64,000 nt of DNA from Sphingomonas donggukensis (GTDB taxonomy: Bacteria > Pseudomonadota > Alphaproteobacteria > Sphingomonadales > Sphingomonadaceae): the NCBI RefSeq assembly GCF_023674425.1, contig NZ_CP098401.1:2170001-2234000 (forward strand), given 5' to 3'. The notes under the pieces were generated by a model, which saw only the letters and a list, made by a program, of their open reading frames with translations, did no database searches and was not told where the DNA came from. The position numbers and the translations under genes were made by a program. Every line of letters begins with the position of its first letter. Position 1 is the first letter of the stretch. Below, piece after piece: positions 17,349 through 26,122 of the stretch.

Positions 17349-17465
17349 GGCCGCATACTCACACTTATGTTCTCGTCCGTCACGGCCGCGTACCGACCGC
17401 TCGGTGCTTGTGACCAGAGCTAGCGGCTAAGCGACGAAACGACAAGCGGCGCGGCCCGCGGGCGG

Positions 17466-17494
17466 TTGACAGCCCCCACCCGACCGACCTAAAG
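17466..17494 (+). promoter_or_regulatory. candidate tRNA-Gln promoter
   Basis: TTGACA (17466-17471), a 17-bp spacer and CTAAAG (17489-17494), followed by a GC-rich discriminator GCGCCC, as expected for a stable-RNA promoter under stringent control. The tRNA begins 14 bp later. Confidence 0.6.
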
Positions 17495-17508
17495 GCGCCC
17501 GCTCTTGG

Positions 17509-17582
17509 TGCCCGATCCTCTAATGGTAAGAGAGCGGACTCTGACTCCGTCAATCAAGGTTCGAGTCCTTGTCGGGCATCCA
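17509..17582 (+). tRNA. tRNA-Gln (anticodon CUG)
   Basis: 74 nt with encoded CCA. The acceptor stem is TGCCCGA/TCGGGCA, the D-arm CTCT..AGAG, the anticodon arm GCGGA-CTCTGAC-TCCGT with anticodon CTG, and the T-arm CAAGG-TTCGAGT-CCTTG. All stems pair, with one G-T at the anticodon stem base. It lies directly beside the transposon: the 5-bp target duplication starts 2 nt after the CCA. The gene itself is intact. Confidence 0.95.
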
Positions 17583-17584
17583 TT

Positions 17585-17589
17585 TCCTC
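17585..17589. repeat. target site duplication, left copy (TCCTC)
   Basis: TCCTC immediately before the first base of the transposon. The same five bases follow its last base at 47895-47899. A 5-bp duplication is the hallmark of Tn7-like and related DDE transposition. Confidence 0.9.
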
Positions 17590-17637
17590 TATCCCTTGCC
17601 CAATAGACTTTGCCCGATGGGACAAAGTCGCTGCCCG
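17590..17637 (+). repeat. transposon left end with TnsB-type binding sites
   Basis: Three TGCCC-centred units: TTGCCC at 17596-17601, GACTTTGCCCGATG at 17606-17619, and GACAAAGTCGCTGCCCG at 17621-17637. GACTTTG (17606-17612) and CAAAGTC (17623-17629) also form a small palindrome. GACTTTGCCCG is identical to the outermost site at the right end. Confidence 0.8.
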
Positions 17638-17705
17638 CGAAATGGTTGGATTACGCCGTCCGGTGACCTCATTCTCTAGCTCGATCAACGAGTTGGAGAG
17701 ATGAA

Positions 17706-19124
17706 TTGCCCATACGGCCCGAGGCGTTCGACACGCCCCTTCATTACACCACGGCTTGGTGTTTACCTCACCACAACGAGCTCGACTTCGGTCGGCGCAA
17801 TATCGGGTGGGAAGACACGGTAGCAGGCCGTGCGGTCTACAACGAGCTCAGCGCGCGTGGTCTCTCTGAAGCCGACATCGGATTGTTCGCCGGCGACGAG
17901 ATTATCGCTGTCACGCCCCCAGCTCCTCTGGCCACCGCTGGCCCCACCATTCTCCGCTCCGACACGGATCCAACGAATCGCAGCGATCTCCGGCTGACGC
18001 TCGACCTGACGCTCGCGAATCTTGCGCGCGAGACAATGATGTCTGCCGCCCGTCAGCCCCAGGGAGGTGAGCTGCCAGCGTGGACCTTGCTGACGACGCC
18101 GATCACCGAACAACTGCTGCGGCTCAACAAGACCAGCTCCTACCAGATCTGGCAGGACGCTGCGTGGGATACCGAAATCGAAATTACCGGAGATGCTCGG
18201 CGCGTCCTGCAGCATCGCCTTAGCCGAGTTGGACCGGTCCTACTGACGACTTCCTGCGAGCTCGCCCCGGACTTGACGATCGGGCAGGATCGGGAGACCT
18301 ACCTGATGGTCGGTGCGAAGCGATGCCTGGGAGCCGTGGAAGCCGCTGCCGGCTCCACGTTGGGTGAGGTAGTCGACCTCACCGGCGTTCCTCTGGCCGA
18401 GTATTTGGGAAGCCTCGAGGTCAAGCGCGCGTCGCCGTGCTCAGACGGAACCGGCATCATAGCTACGGTCTCGATGCCTGTCTGCACGATGGCGCCTATT
18501 CCGGCGCTTGCCTTGGAGCATTTCGGGTTCAATTCGTATACCGACGAAGAGGCTAGGCTTCCCCTTTGGACCTTGGTCAAACGCGTGCCCGAGTGGGTGC
18601 CACCGTTTCCGGCGTCGACGAAGCAGGCAGCGCCACCGTCCAATCCGGCCATCCTCACGACCATAGAGCCAAACGGCGGTCCGATCACCGACGTCGTCAC
18701 CCGCGCCGTCGACAAGCAACCCGAAGCTCGGCGCGAGCAGGTGCGGGAGGTCGTCCTGTCATATGTGGCGTTCCGGCATCTGCACGGCGATGGCCCTAGC
18801 GACATATTCACGGAGTCTGCGTTCCATGGGCGCGTGAAGGTCGCGGATTTCCTCAACACCCGCCAGTCGGAACGTGCGCAGATGTCGATACATCTGCGGT
18901 CCGCTGGCGACATTGCAGACCGCGTTCGCGTTGCCGCCGAGCTAGCGCCCACGGTGCGGGCGCTGCGGGTATTTTACGCCGAGCTCAACTTCGCTGGAAT
19001 TTGTTCGGAATCTCCTCTCGACTCCAAGCAATGGGACGAACCGCCCGGCTTCGGTCCCATCCCGCGAAATGCCGCCGGCCACGCTGCGTCGTTCGCGAAC
19101 TCCTTGATTAATGGAAATATCTGA
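17706..19124 (+). CDS. cargo protein of unknown function (472 aa)
   Basis: The first cargo gene, 116 bp inside the left end. The TTG start is chosen because GGAGAG lies 7 nt upstream and no ATG keeps this frame. The protein is soluble, without membrane segments, signal peptide or a nuclease or ATPase motif that I can recognise. The middle (about 140-300) is acidic and contains four cysteines (TTSCELAP, AKRCLGAV, SPCSDGTG, MPVCTMAP). The C-terminal third is helical (REQVREVVLSYVAFRHLHGD). It ends 1 nt before the next gene's ATG, so the two are an operon. Possible roles include a new defence component; no function can be assigned. Confidence 0.75.
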   Translation: MPIRPEAFDTPLHYTTAWCLPHHNELDFGRRNIGWEDTVAGRAVYNELSARGLSEADIGLFAGDEIIAVTPPAPLATAGPTILRSDTDPTNRSDLRLTLDLTLANLARETMMSAARQPQGGELPAWTLLTTPITEQLLRLNKTSSYQIWQDAAWDTEIEITGDARRVLQHRLSRVGPVLLTTSCELAPDLTIGQDRETYLMVGAKRCLGAVEAAAGSTLGEVVDLTGVPLAEYLGSLEVKRASPCSDGTGIIATVSMPVCTMAPIPALALEHFGFNSYTDEEARLPLWTLVKRVPEWVPPFPASTKQAAPPSNPAILTTIEPNGGPITDVVTRAVDKQPEARREQVREVVLSYVAFRHLHGDGPSDIFTESAFHGRVKVADFLNTRQSERAQMSIHLRSAGDIADRVRVAAELAPTVRALRVFYAELNFAGICSESPLDSKQWDEPPGFGPIPRNAAGHAASFANSLINGNI

Positions 19125-19125
19125 C

Positions 19126-19767
19126 ATGGCGAAGAAACCGTCCAAAGCCCTTTCGATCGCCCCTGCCCCGCCTCCGACCACCATTCGCCAAATGGGCAAC
19201 GAACTGGTCCGCGTCGATGCGGTCTATCACGTGCAGGACGTGGCACCGAATTCGCCGGGTCCTTGGAACATCGAGGCCGAAAAGGTGGCCTGGATCGACG
19301 CGGCTACGGGATACGGTTGCATCATCCGCCGATCGGCGGGGGGCGGCCATCTGGAGGGCTACGTCGGGGTCAAGCCCGGGCACCCGCTGTTCGGCTACAG
19401 CGCGTCGGCCCTGCGCGATCTCGGCCTGCGGGTCCACGGCGGGATCAACTACGCGGAGCCCTGCCTGGGGCCGGAGCCGGAGGACAGGTCGGTATGCCAC
19501 ATCTCGCTCGATGAGCGAATGCGCACCTCGCAGACACCCGTGCATGCGCAAGCGCGCGATGACATGTGGTGGATCGGCTTCGAGTGCAATCAGCCCACCG
19601 ACCTCGTTCCCAAACAGCGGGCTTCCAGTGCGTCATCTCAGCTCCTGGGCACCGTGGAGCAAGTCTACCGCGACGAGGGCTACGTGCTCGATCAGTGCCG
19701 GTGGCTCGCGGAACAGATGAAGGCGATCGGCGACGGCCACATGATCCTCAGCGGCATCGAGAGCTAA
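19126..19767 (+). CDS. conserved cargo protein of unknown function (213 aa)
   Basis: Starts at the ATG after the stop of the preceding gene (TGAcATG). An earlier in-frame ATG at 19111 lacks a ribosome site. Distinct motifs are GYVGVKPGHPLFGY, VHGGINYAEPC, VCHISLDER, and WWIGFECNQPTDLVP, then YRDEGYVLDQCRWLAEQM. I recall proteins of this general look being frequent in phages, plasmids and islands of proteobacteria, always unassigned. Three histidine/cysteine-rich spots could bind metal. Its placement suggests it works with the 472-aa protein. Confidence 0.75.
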   Translation: MAKKPSKALSIAPAPPPTTIRQMGNELVRVDAVYHVQDVAPNSPGPWNIEAEKVAWIDAATGYGCIIRRSAGGGHLEGYVGVKPGHPLFGYSASALRDLGLRVHGGINYAEPCLGPEPEDRSVCHISLDERMRTSQTPVHAQARDDMWWIGFECNQPTDLVPKQRASSASSQLLGTVEQVYRDEGYVLDQCRWLAEQMKAIGDGHMILSGIES

Positions 19768-19921
19768 CTCGCCCAGGCGTTCTGACGCGCGCCCCGTGTC
19801 GCCGACCCCTCTCGCTTACGGCGCTGTGGATATCAAAGTCATCCGCACCCGGCGCGGTCACGGATTTCAATCGAGATTGTGACTTAAGCAATGGGAAAAG
19901 AAATCATGTTACTCGTCGACC

Positions 19922-20503
19922 ATGCTCCGAAAGATACGCGGTCTTGCTCTAAAGGCCATTCTAGCCGCCCTGCTGGCACCGTTGGCAAAGCTGCTCGTGG
20001 ATGCGCATGGCGCCTCCATCAGGGAATTCGGGGCGATCATGCTTGAGCGTCTCTTCGATGACCACTTCGCCTGGTGCATTTGGCTCGGGGTCGGCATCGC
20101 GGTCGGCGCCTACGTGCACTCCCGGACACGTCGGCTCGAGGAGACAACGAGGGGCCGGCTCGGGGGTCCCAGCATGCGCTACATCCGCTGGGAGATCCGG
20201 GCAGTCCGGCTGGCGATCCGTTTCAAGTGGCTGAGGGCCCTCAGCGCCGACCTGGATCGGGACCTCGTCGACTTGAACGCCGTGCTCGTTGCACGGGATT
20301 TCCCGCCCCTGCCGAGCCTTTCCCTCAGCGACCGATCCGGGATGCTTCAGACTGATGAATACCTGAGACGAATCGCTCCTCACATCAGCGAGAAGCACTT
20401 CGCGGAGGCACGCATCGCCGCCGAGCGCTTCACCCACCCATCGACCCCGATCGAAGCCAAGACACCTACCAAGCGCGTCCGGGCGAATCCGAAAGCGGGT
20501 TAG
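19922..20503 (+). CDS. putative membrane protein (193 aa), unknown
   Basis: Two hydrophobic stretches (about 8-26, LALKAILAALLAPLAKLL; about 50-66, FAWCIWLGVGIAVGAYV) precede a basic cytosolic C-terminus with helical charge patterns and a Lys/Arg-rich tail. The ribosome site is weak, so the start is uncertain. It lies 154 bp after the previous cargo gene on the same strand. A small inner-membrane protein downstream of two unknowns could be an effector, but nothing in the sequence proves it. Confidence 0.55.
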   Translation: MLRKIRGLALKAILAALLAPLAKLLVDAHGASIREFGAIMLERLFDDHFAWCIWLGVGIAVGAYVHSRTRRLEETTRGRLGGPSMRYIRWEIRAVRLAIRFKWLRALSADLDRDLVDLNAVLVARDFPPLPSLSLSDRSGMLQTDEYLRRIAPHISEKHFAEARIAAERFTHPSTPIEAKTPTKRVRANPKAG

Positions 20504-20581
20504 CGCCGCCAGCGTCGGCCCTAGGCACCCGACGCTTGTGACGGACGCTACGAAGCCCCCGCAGTCGATAGGCATTAGCTT

Positions 20582-21484
20582 TCAACGGTGCGAGTATCGT
20601 TCGCGCCAAGTGACGGGTTCGACCTTGGGCGAACCCGCACCACCATAGACGTAGTCCCTGGCGAACTCCGTCTCATCAACCATCCCTGCCTCGCTCACTT
20701 CGCGCCACCAGACCTTGCGATCGGCGTTCCAGCGATAGCCCCTCCCCTTAAGAGCGACGCGCGCGGCGAAGGGCGCTTCCGTCATCTCAATCCTCCACGT
20801 CGGCCTGGCGGCTGTGCGGAGCAACTCGCGCATCACCGTCCCACCGGTGTCGAGTCGATGGTCGATGAGGTGCAGTAGCGCGTTGACGTCGGACGCCGCG
20901 CGATGAGCGTCGTAGAACCAGCCACACTGGAGCAGCAGCTGGGTCTGCGAACGGCCCTCGAAGCCGTGCTCGCGCCAGTCCATGTCATTCATGCTGCAGA
21001 TCCAAGCCTGCCCCCTGACGCCCAGCCGCTCCTCCACGAAAGGGCGGTCGAACGCCGCGTTGTGGCAAACTACGACATCGGCGCTCGTGATCGCGCCATA
21101 AGCCTCGCCGTCGTGGATCGACTTGCCGGCGAGCTGGGCGTCGGTCAGTCCGGTCACTTTGACGATCTCGGGCAAAAGAGGTTCCCCGGGATCCTCCAGC
21201 CAGCTCCGCGAAAGGCCAGAGTCCACGATGCGACCGTGCTCATCGATGCGCACGTTCTGCAACGCCAGTTCGATGATGCGATCGTTCCTGGGATCAAGGC
21301 CGGTCGTCTCGGTGTCCAGCACGCAGACGGTGAGCTCGTCCGTCCGCTTGAAGCGCGGCTGCCTCACATCCATCGGCTGAATGCGCCTGAGCACCCGGTA
21401 GTCGTCGTGCCGGTCGAGCGCGCGCGCAAGGGTGCCGGCCGGAACCGGCACCCCTACGATGTCCGCCTTAGGCACCGCCCTCAT
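20582..21484 (-). CDS. DEDDh-family 3'-5' exonuclease (DnaQ-like)
   Basis: 300 aa from the ATG at 21484, which overlaps the stop of the gene upstream (ATGA). The exonuclease core is complete: VLDTETTGLDPRNDRIIELA (Exo I), VVCHNAAFDRPFVEERL (Exo II) and AHRAASDVNALLHLI (Exo IIIepsilon, with the histidine). A C-terminal 80-residue region contains KGRGYRWNADRKVWW, resembling the short domain found behind other DnaQ-like cargo exonucleases. It should degrade single-stranded or nicked DNA or RNA. It is encoded with the 261-aa protein and divergently from the ArsR regulator. Confidence 0.88.
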   Translation of the reverse strand: MRAVPKADIVGVPVPAGTLARALDRHDDYRVLRRIQPMDVRQPRFKRTDELTVCVLDTETTGLDPRNDRIIELALQNVRIDEHGRIVDSGLSRSWLEDPGEPLLPEIVKVTGLTDAQLAGKSIHDGEAYGAITSADVVVCHNAAFDRPFVEERLGVRGQAWICSMNDMDWREHGFEGRSQTQLLLQCGWFYDAHRAASDVNALLHLIDHRLDTGGTVMRELLRTAARPTWRIEMTEAPFAARVALKGRGYRWNADRKVWWREVSEAGMVDETEFARDYVYGGAGSPKVEPVTWRERYSHR

Positions 21485-22266
21485 GCGGCAAACCGCTGCT
21501 CGACCTGCACATCCAGCCCCGCGCCGAGTTCGCAAGCCGGATTGCGGGCCACGGTCGCCAACATACGCCGCATCGGTTCCGAGAGCAGCATACCCGCAAG
21601 CGTGCTCTCGCAATCGAAACCCTCGCTCACTGTCGCCGCGTCAGCCAGACTTGTGCCATATCGCGTCGTGAGGCGGCGGCGGGCCCAAGTCTCGTCGGGT
21701 GCTACCATCGCGCAAAACGCCTGCACGCAGCGATCGCCAGGGCCCAGTGGTCCTTCCACAATGCAGGAGAAAAGGCGCATCTCGGGCGCGTCGAACCGCA
21801 TCGAGGCCTCGTCACCCTCGTATGTCTCGTCGTCTGCTTCGTCGGGATAGTCGTCATTATCGCCACCGAGGCCGTCGTCCGGATCGTCGGAGAGCAGCGC
21901 GTCGAGCTCGTCGGCATCGGCATCAAGGCCTAGCGAAAGGCCGTGCAAGAGGGTGGCTCGCAGGAAAGGCTCGCGGTCCTGACAGGCATCAATCGCCGAC
22001 CGACCGCTGAACAACATGCGCGGCGCCAGCAGCCATGCCACCGGATCGTGAGGCAGTCCCTCCCGCACGAAACGGGCGCCGGTGTCGGCCGCCAGCATCG
22101 CTAGGCGACGCAGCCGGCGATCCGTGGTGAGCACCGGAGTGTCGGCGGGCTCGTCGGGATCAAGGGGATCGCAGCTGCGTGTCGCGGCGGACGGTCGGAA
22201 GTGGGTCGGGATGGTGACGGGGACCGGTGCGCAGACACGCTCGGACAGGGTCGCGACTAAAGCCAT
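21481..22266 (-). CDS. unknown protein co-operonic with the DnaQ-like exonuclease (261 aa)
   Basis: No clear family. The centre reads DPVAWLLAPRMLFSGRSAIDACQ followed by LLHGLSLGLDADADELDALL, which loosely recalls the MbcA/ParS/Xre C-terminal toxin-binding domain (a WL..P...GR.. pattern). An acidic stretch (about 128-150, DDPDDGLGGDNDDYPDEADD) and a cysteine-containing C-terminus follow. It shares a 4-bp overlap with the exonuclease gene, so the pair is one operon. The antitoxin-like resemblance is weak and is offered only as a lead. Confidence 0.7.
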   Translation of the reverse strand: MALVATLSERVCAPVPVTIPTHFRPSAATRSCDPLDPDEPADTPVLTTDRRLRRLAMLAADTGARFVREGLPHDPVAWLLAPRMLFSGRSAIDACQDREPFLRATLLHGLSLGLDADADELDALLSDDPDDGLGGDNDDYPDEADDETYEGDEASMRFDAPEMRLFSCIVEGPLGPGDRCVQAFCAMVAPDETWARRRLTTRYGTSLADAATVSEGFDCESTLAGMLLSEPMRRMLATVARNPACELGAGLDVQVEQRFAA

Positions 22267-22343
22267 GATGCCTCCTTCTCATTGCCCTCCGGCGCGCCGG
22301 CGCGGAGGTTTCGCCTGATCAGCCAGACACATATAGAAATTTA

Positions 22344-22447
22344 CAACGATATTTCAACGATAGTCGCAGGATGAAAAGGATGAACAGGATTTCACCAATT
22401 TCATTTGCATTTATCAACCATACGACTATTGTCGAATGATGCGACAA
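22344..22447. promoter_or_regulatory. A+T-rich divergent control region with repeats for the ArsR-type regulator
   Basis: CAACGATA occurs twice 11 bp apart (22344-22351, 22355-22362) and runs into ATAGTCG. CGACTAT follows at 22423-22429 in opposite sense. TTGTCG (22429-22434) and CGACAA (22442-22447) form an inverted repeat over the regulator's start codon. A possible promoter TTGCAT-16-TATTGT (22405-22432) would give a near-leaderless mRNA. Together these look like operators for autoregulation and for the divergent exonuclease operon; binding is inferred. Confidence 0.5.
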
Positions 22448-22711
22448 TCACTCGCCATCCAGACCCTCTCGGCACTCGCTCACGATACCCGTTTGAACGT
22501 CTACCGGCTTCTTGCCGGGTTGAGTCCGGACGGTATGTCCGCTGGCGACATCGCCGCGAAACTGAAGATCCCTCCCACGTCGCTGTCCAACCATCTGGGT
22601 ATTCTTGCTCGGGCCGGGGTAGTGACGCACGAACGTAAGGGGAGATTGATCATCTATCGGGCGCGTCCGGATCGGGTGGTAGCGCTTTCGCGATTATTGG
22701 CAGAGGGTTGA
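22436..22711 (+). CDS. ArsR-family winged-helix regulator
   Basis: 91 aa, the length of a minimal ArsR protein. ALAHDTRLNVYRLLAGLSPDG is the family's opening helix pair, AGDIAAKLKIPPTSLSNHLGIL the recognition helix, and RKGRLIIYRA the wing. No CxC metal site is present, so the inducer is not a metal bound in the usual way. It sits 60 bp in front of the helicase-methylase operon on the same strand and divergent from the exonuclease operon. It most likely controls the cassette, as dedicated regulators do in many restriction-type systems. Confidence 0.85.
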   Translation: MMRQSLAIQTLSALAHDTRLNVYRLLAGLSPDGMSAGDIAAKLKIPPTSLSNHLGILARAGVVTHERKGRLIIYRARPDRVVALSRLLAEG

Positions 22712-22771
22712 AGTTCGCCACGCTCCGAAAGATTGGGACAGATCGCCCAAGGCGAAATCAGGAACAGTAAA

Positions 22772-25700
22772 ATGCCTAGGGTCTTCGATAACATCTCCGA
22801 CCGACTTCTCGACGCTCTTGACCTCACATTGCAGGGTGCCACCTCCGCTGATTTCTGCGTGGGCTATTTCAACCTACGAGGATGGCAGCGGCTTGATGCC
22901 CGCGTTGAGCCATGGAATGGCGGCGACGGTGCCCAATGCCGTCTGTTGGTCGGCATGCAGAAGGCGCCCCAAGATGAACTACGCGCCCTGTTGAGCCTGC
23001 ATGGCGAAGACGGCCTGCTCGACAATCAGGCTGCTCTGCGCCTACGCAAGAAACTCGCTGAGGACTTCCGCGCTCAGCTTACGATCGGCGTGCCGACGTC
23101 GGCCGACGAGGCGGCACTTCAAAGGCTTGCACGTCAGATTCGCGACCGAAAACTGGTAGTGAAGCTGTTCTTGCGACACACGCTTCACGCCAAGCTCTAT
23201 CTTGTGAACCGGCCCGACCAGATCACTCCGCGCGTCGGCTACGTGGGCAGCAGCAACCTGACTATGTCGGGTCTCGCCGCGCAGGGAGAGCTCAACATCG
23301 ACGTGCTCGACCACGATGCCACCACCAAGCTATCCGGCTGGTTCGACGATAGGTGGAACGACCGCTGGTGCATCGACATCTCGGACGAGTTGGCTACCAT
23401 CATCGAGACCAGCTGGGCGAGATCAGAGATCGTGCCGCCCTACCTAATCTACCTAAAAATGGCCTACCACCTCTCGCAGGAAGCTCGCGCGGGGCTTGCC
23501 AGCTTCCAGATCCCGCCCGACCTTCGCGAGCGGATTTTGGATTTCCAAGCAGCGGCGGTGCGCATCGCTGCACACCATCTCAACAAGCGCGGCGGGGTGA
23601 TGCTGGGCGACGTCGTCGGCCTCGGCAAAACACTGATGGCGACTGCACTCGCGCGCGTCTTCGAAGACGACTTCGGCTACGAAACGCTTATTCTGTGCCC
23701 GGTCAACCTCGTGAAGATGTGGGACGATTATAGGCAGCGCTACGGCCTTCGCGCCACCATCGTGCCACACTCCCAAGTCCAGAGCAGGCTCCCCGAACTA
23801 CGCCGTCATAGACTGGTCATCGTCGACGAGAGTCACAACCTCCGCAACCGCGAGGGCATCCGCTATCGCGCAATTCAGGAATACATCTCGGAGAATGACA
23901 GCAAGGTGATCTTGCTGTCCGCAACGCCCTACAACAAGACGTTTCTGGACCTCTCCAGTCAGCTACGGCTTTTCATCGACAGCGATGAACCCTTGGCCAT
24001 CCGGCCTGAAGCCCTGTTGCGCGAAATCGGCGAATCCAATTTTCTCCTTGCCCACCAGTGCCCGGTGAACTCCATCGCAGCGTTCGAAAAGAGCTCGCAT
24101 GCCGACGACTGGCGTGAACTCATGCGCTACTATCTTGTCCGGCGCACACGGAGTTTTATCCAAGAGAATTACGCTGCTCTAGATCCTGAAAACGGACGGC
24201 GGTTTCTCACCCTTTCCGGCGGGGTTCGCTCCTACTTCCCGCAACGGGTTCCGCGCACGTTGACGTTCGCAATCGACGACGGGGACCCCGCCGATCAATA
24301 CGGCCAGCTATACGCTGCCGCAGTCGTGTCGGACATCAATTCTCTTCAACTGCCACGCTACGGTCTCGGAAACTACGAGCACCGTAAGCCCCATACGATC
24401 CCCTCCCCCGACGAACGACGGATTCTCGATGACCTTTCTCGCGGTGGCCGGAGGCTTATGGGATTCTGCCGCACCAATCTGTTCAAGCGACTTGAGAGTG
24501 GCGGACATACCTTTATCCAGTCCCTGGATCGGCACGTGCTACGCAACTTCATCGTGTTACATGCCCTCCAAAATGGATTACCGCTTCCAATCGGAACGCA
24601 AGATCAGGCAATGCTCGAGACGGACGAGGACCTGGAAGCAGCTGACCTCCTTGACGGCGTTCACGCTGCGGAACATGTCGGCAGCATAGACCTTTACCGG
24701 GAGCGTGCCGCAAGCGCGTATCAAGCGTATTCAACTCGTTACAGTCGCCGCTTCAAATGGGTTGGATCGCACCTTTTTAGCCCACAGCTCGCCCGCGATC
24801 TGGAGAGCGATGCCAATAAATTGATCACCATCCTCGACCGGGCGGGCGGCTGGGATCCAGAACGCGACTCCAAGCTCGACGCTCTCGTTGATCTACTGCA
24901 GGGTAAGCACGCCGGCGAGAAGGTGATCATCTTCTCGCAGTTCGCGGACACAGCCAATTACGTCGCATCCGCCCTAAAGCAACGCGGCCTCGATCGCGTC
25001 GCTGCTGTAACGGGCAATTCAGAAGATCCCACCTCCTTGGCTTGGCGGTTCAGTCCCGTTAGCAACGACAAGCGAGAACTCGTATCGCCGCAAGAGGAGT
25101 TGCGAGTACTCGTGGCAACCGATGTCCTTTCCGAGGGGCACAACCTTCAGGATGCCGCAGTCGTAGTGAATTTCGACATCCCGTGGGCGATCATTCGATT
25201 GATTCAGCGCGCAGGCCGCGTCGATCGTATCGGGCAACAGGCCGAAGACGTGATCTGTTACACCTTCCTTCCTGCGGACGGTGTGGAGCGGATCATCGGA
25301 CTGCGTCAGCGCGTTACCGCCCGGCTCCACGAGAACAAGGAGGTTATCGGGACTGATGAGAGCTTCTTCGACGGCGAAGATCAAGGCGTGCTTATCGACC
25401 TATACAATGAGCGAGCCGGCATCCTGGATCCGGACGAAACGACGGAGGTCGATCTCTCTTCTTACGCCTATCAGATCTGGAAAAACGCCATTGATGCTGA
25501 TCCGCAGCTCGAGAAGCGGGTCGCAGAACTTCCCAACGTAGTATTCTCGACCAAAGCGCACGAGCCAGGACCGTTCACGCCTGAAGGCGCGCTCGTCTAT
25601 TTGCGAACCGCCGAAGACACAGACGTGCTCGCCTGGATCGACCGCAACGGAAACCCCGTGACCGAGTCTCAATTTGCCATCCTCAGAGCGGCAGAGTGCA

Positions 25701-26122
25701 ACTCCCTTACCCCTGGACTGCCGCGCTTGCCGGAACATCACGAAATTGTCGCGCAAGGGGTCACAACCATCGTAGCCCAAGAGCGCCAGGCGGGTGGTCA
25801 GCTTGGGCGCCCGTCTAGCGCACGATACCGGGCATACGAGAAACTTAAGAATTTCCTCGATCAGAATGCTGGATCACTATTCGACACCACCGAGCGACGG
25901 CGTGCCCTGGATGAGATTTACCGCTTCCCTCTCAGGGAAAGCGCACGCAACCTGCTCAACAGGCAGCTAAAGGCCGGCATCACCGGGGAGGAGCTCGCTT
26001 CGCTAATGACGAGCTTGCGCGAAGAGGAACGACTTTGCGTAATCGAAGACGTTGACGGCGAGGACAATGAACCCAGGATCATCTGCTCCTTGGGCTTAAC
26101 TGCGCACGGGGGGAACGCATGA
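22772..26122 (+). CDS. PLD-domain / SNF2-type helicase, restriction-like defence protein
   Basis: 1116 aa from the ATG at 22772 (AGGAAC upstream). The N-terminal phospholipase-D-like nuclease domain (about 20-200) carries HAKLYLV near 138 and [10 protein letters not shown]. The SNF2/superfamily-2 helicase has motif [11 protein letters not shown] near 282, the DESH box near 350, LLSATP near 383, and C-terminal motifs [15 protein letters not shown] and [11 protein letters not shown] (about 785-820). Such fusions accompany N6-adenine methylases in anti-phage restriction-like systems. It overlaps the methylase start by 4 bp (ATGA), so both are made together. It is likely the DNA-translocating, cleaving arm of the system. 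Confidence 0.9.
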   Translation: MPRVFDNISDRLLDALDLTLQGATSADFCVGYFNLRGWQRLDARVEPWNGGDGAQCRLLVGMQKAPQDELRALLSLHGEDGLLDNQAALRLRKKLAEDFRAQLTIGVPTSADEAALQRLARQIRDRKLVVKLFLRHTLHAKLYLVNRPDQITPRVGYVGSSNLTMSGLAAQGELNIDVLDHDATTKLSGWFDDRWNDRWCIDISDELATIIETSWARSEIVPPYLIYLKMAYHLSQEARAGLASFQIPPDLRERILDFQAAAVRIAAHHLNKRGGVMLGDVVGLGKTLMATALARVFEDDFGYETLILCPVNLVKMWDDYRQRYGLRATIVPHSQVQSRLPELRRHRLVIVDESHNLRNREGIRYRAIQEYISENDSKVILLSATPYNKTFLDLSSQLRLFIDSDEPLAIRPEALLREIGESNFLLAHQCPVNSIAAFEKSSHADDWRELMRYYLVRRTRSFIQENYAALDPENGRRFLTLSGGVRSYFPQRVPRTLTFAIDDGDPADQYGQLYAAAVVSDINSLQLPRYGLGNYEHRKPHTIPSPDERRILDDLSRGGRRLMGFCRTNLFKRLESGGHTFIQSLDRHVLRNFIVLHALQNGLPLPIGTQDQAMLETDEDLEAADLLDGVHAAEHVGSIDLYRERAASAYQAYSTRYSRRFKWVGSHLFSPQLARDLESDANKLITILDRAGGWDPERDSKLDALVDLLQGKHAGEKVIIFSQFADTANYVASALKQRGLDRVAAVTGNSEDPTSLAWRFSPVSNDKRELVSPQEELRVLVATDVLSEGHNLQDAAVVVNFDIPWAIIRLIQRAGRVDRIGQQAEDVICYTFLPADGVERIIGLRQRVTARLHENKEVIGTDESFFDGEDQGVLIDLYNERAGILDPDETTEVDLSSYAYQIWKNAIDADPQLEKRVAELPNVVFSTKAHEPGPFTPEGALVYLRTAEDTDVLAWIDRNGNPVTESQFAILRAAECNSLTPGLPRLPEHHEIVAQGVTTIVAQERQAGGQLGRPSSARYRAYEKLKNFLDQNAGSLFDTTERRRALDEIYRFPLRESARNLLNRQLKAGITGEELASLMTSLREEERLCVIEDVDGEDNEPRIICSLGLTAHGGNA

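Noticed and set aside
17509-17590. Island integrated into tRNA-Gln by a tyrosine integrase
   Set aside because: No integrase gene and no copy of the tRNA 3' end at the far boundary; a 5-bp duplication and tns genes explain the insertion.
22436-22711. Metal-sensing ArsR for arsenic or cadmium resistance
   Set aside because: No CxC or other cysteine metal site in the protein and no resistance genes beside it.
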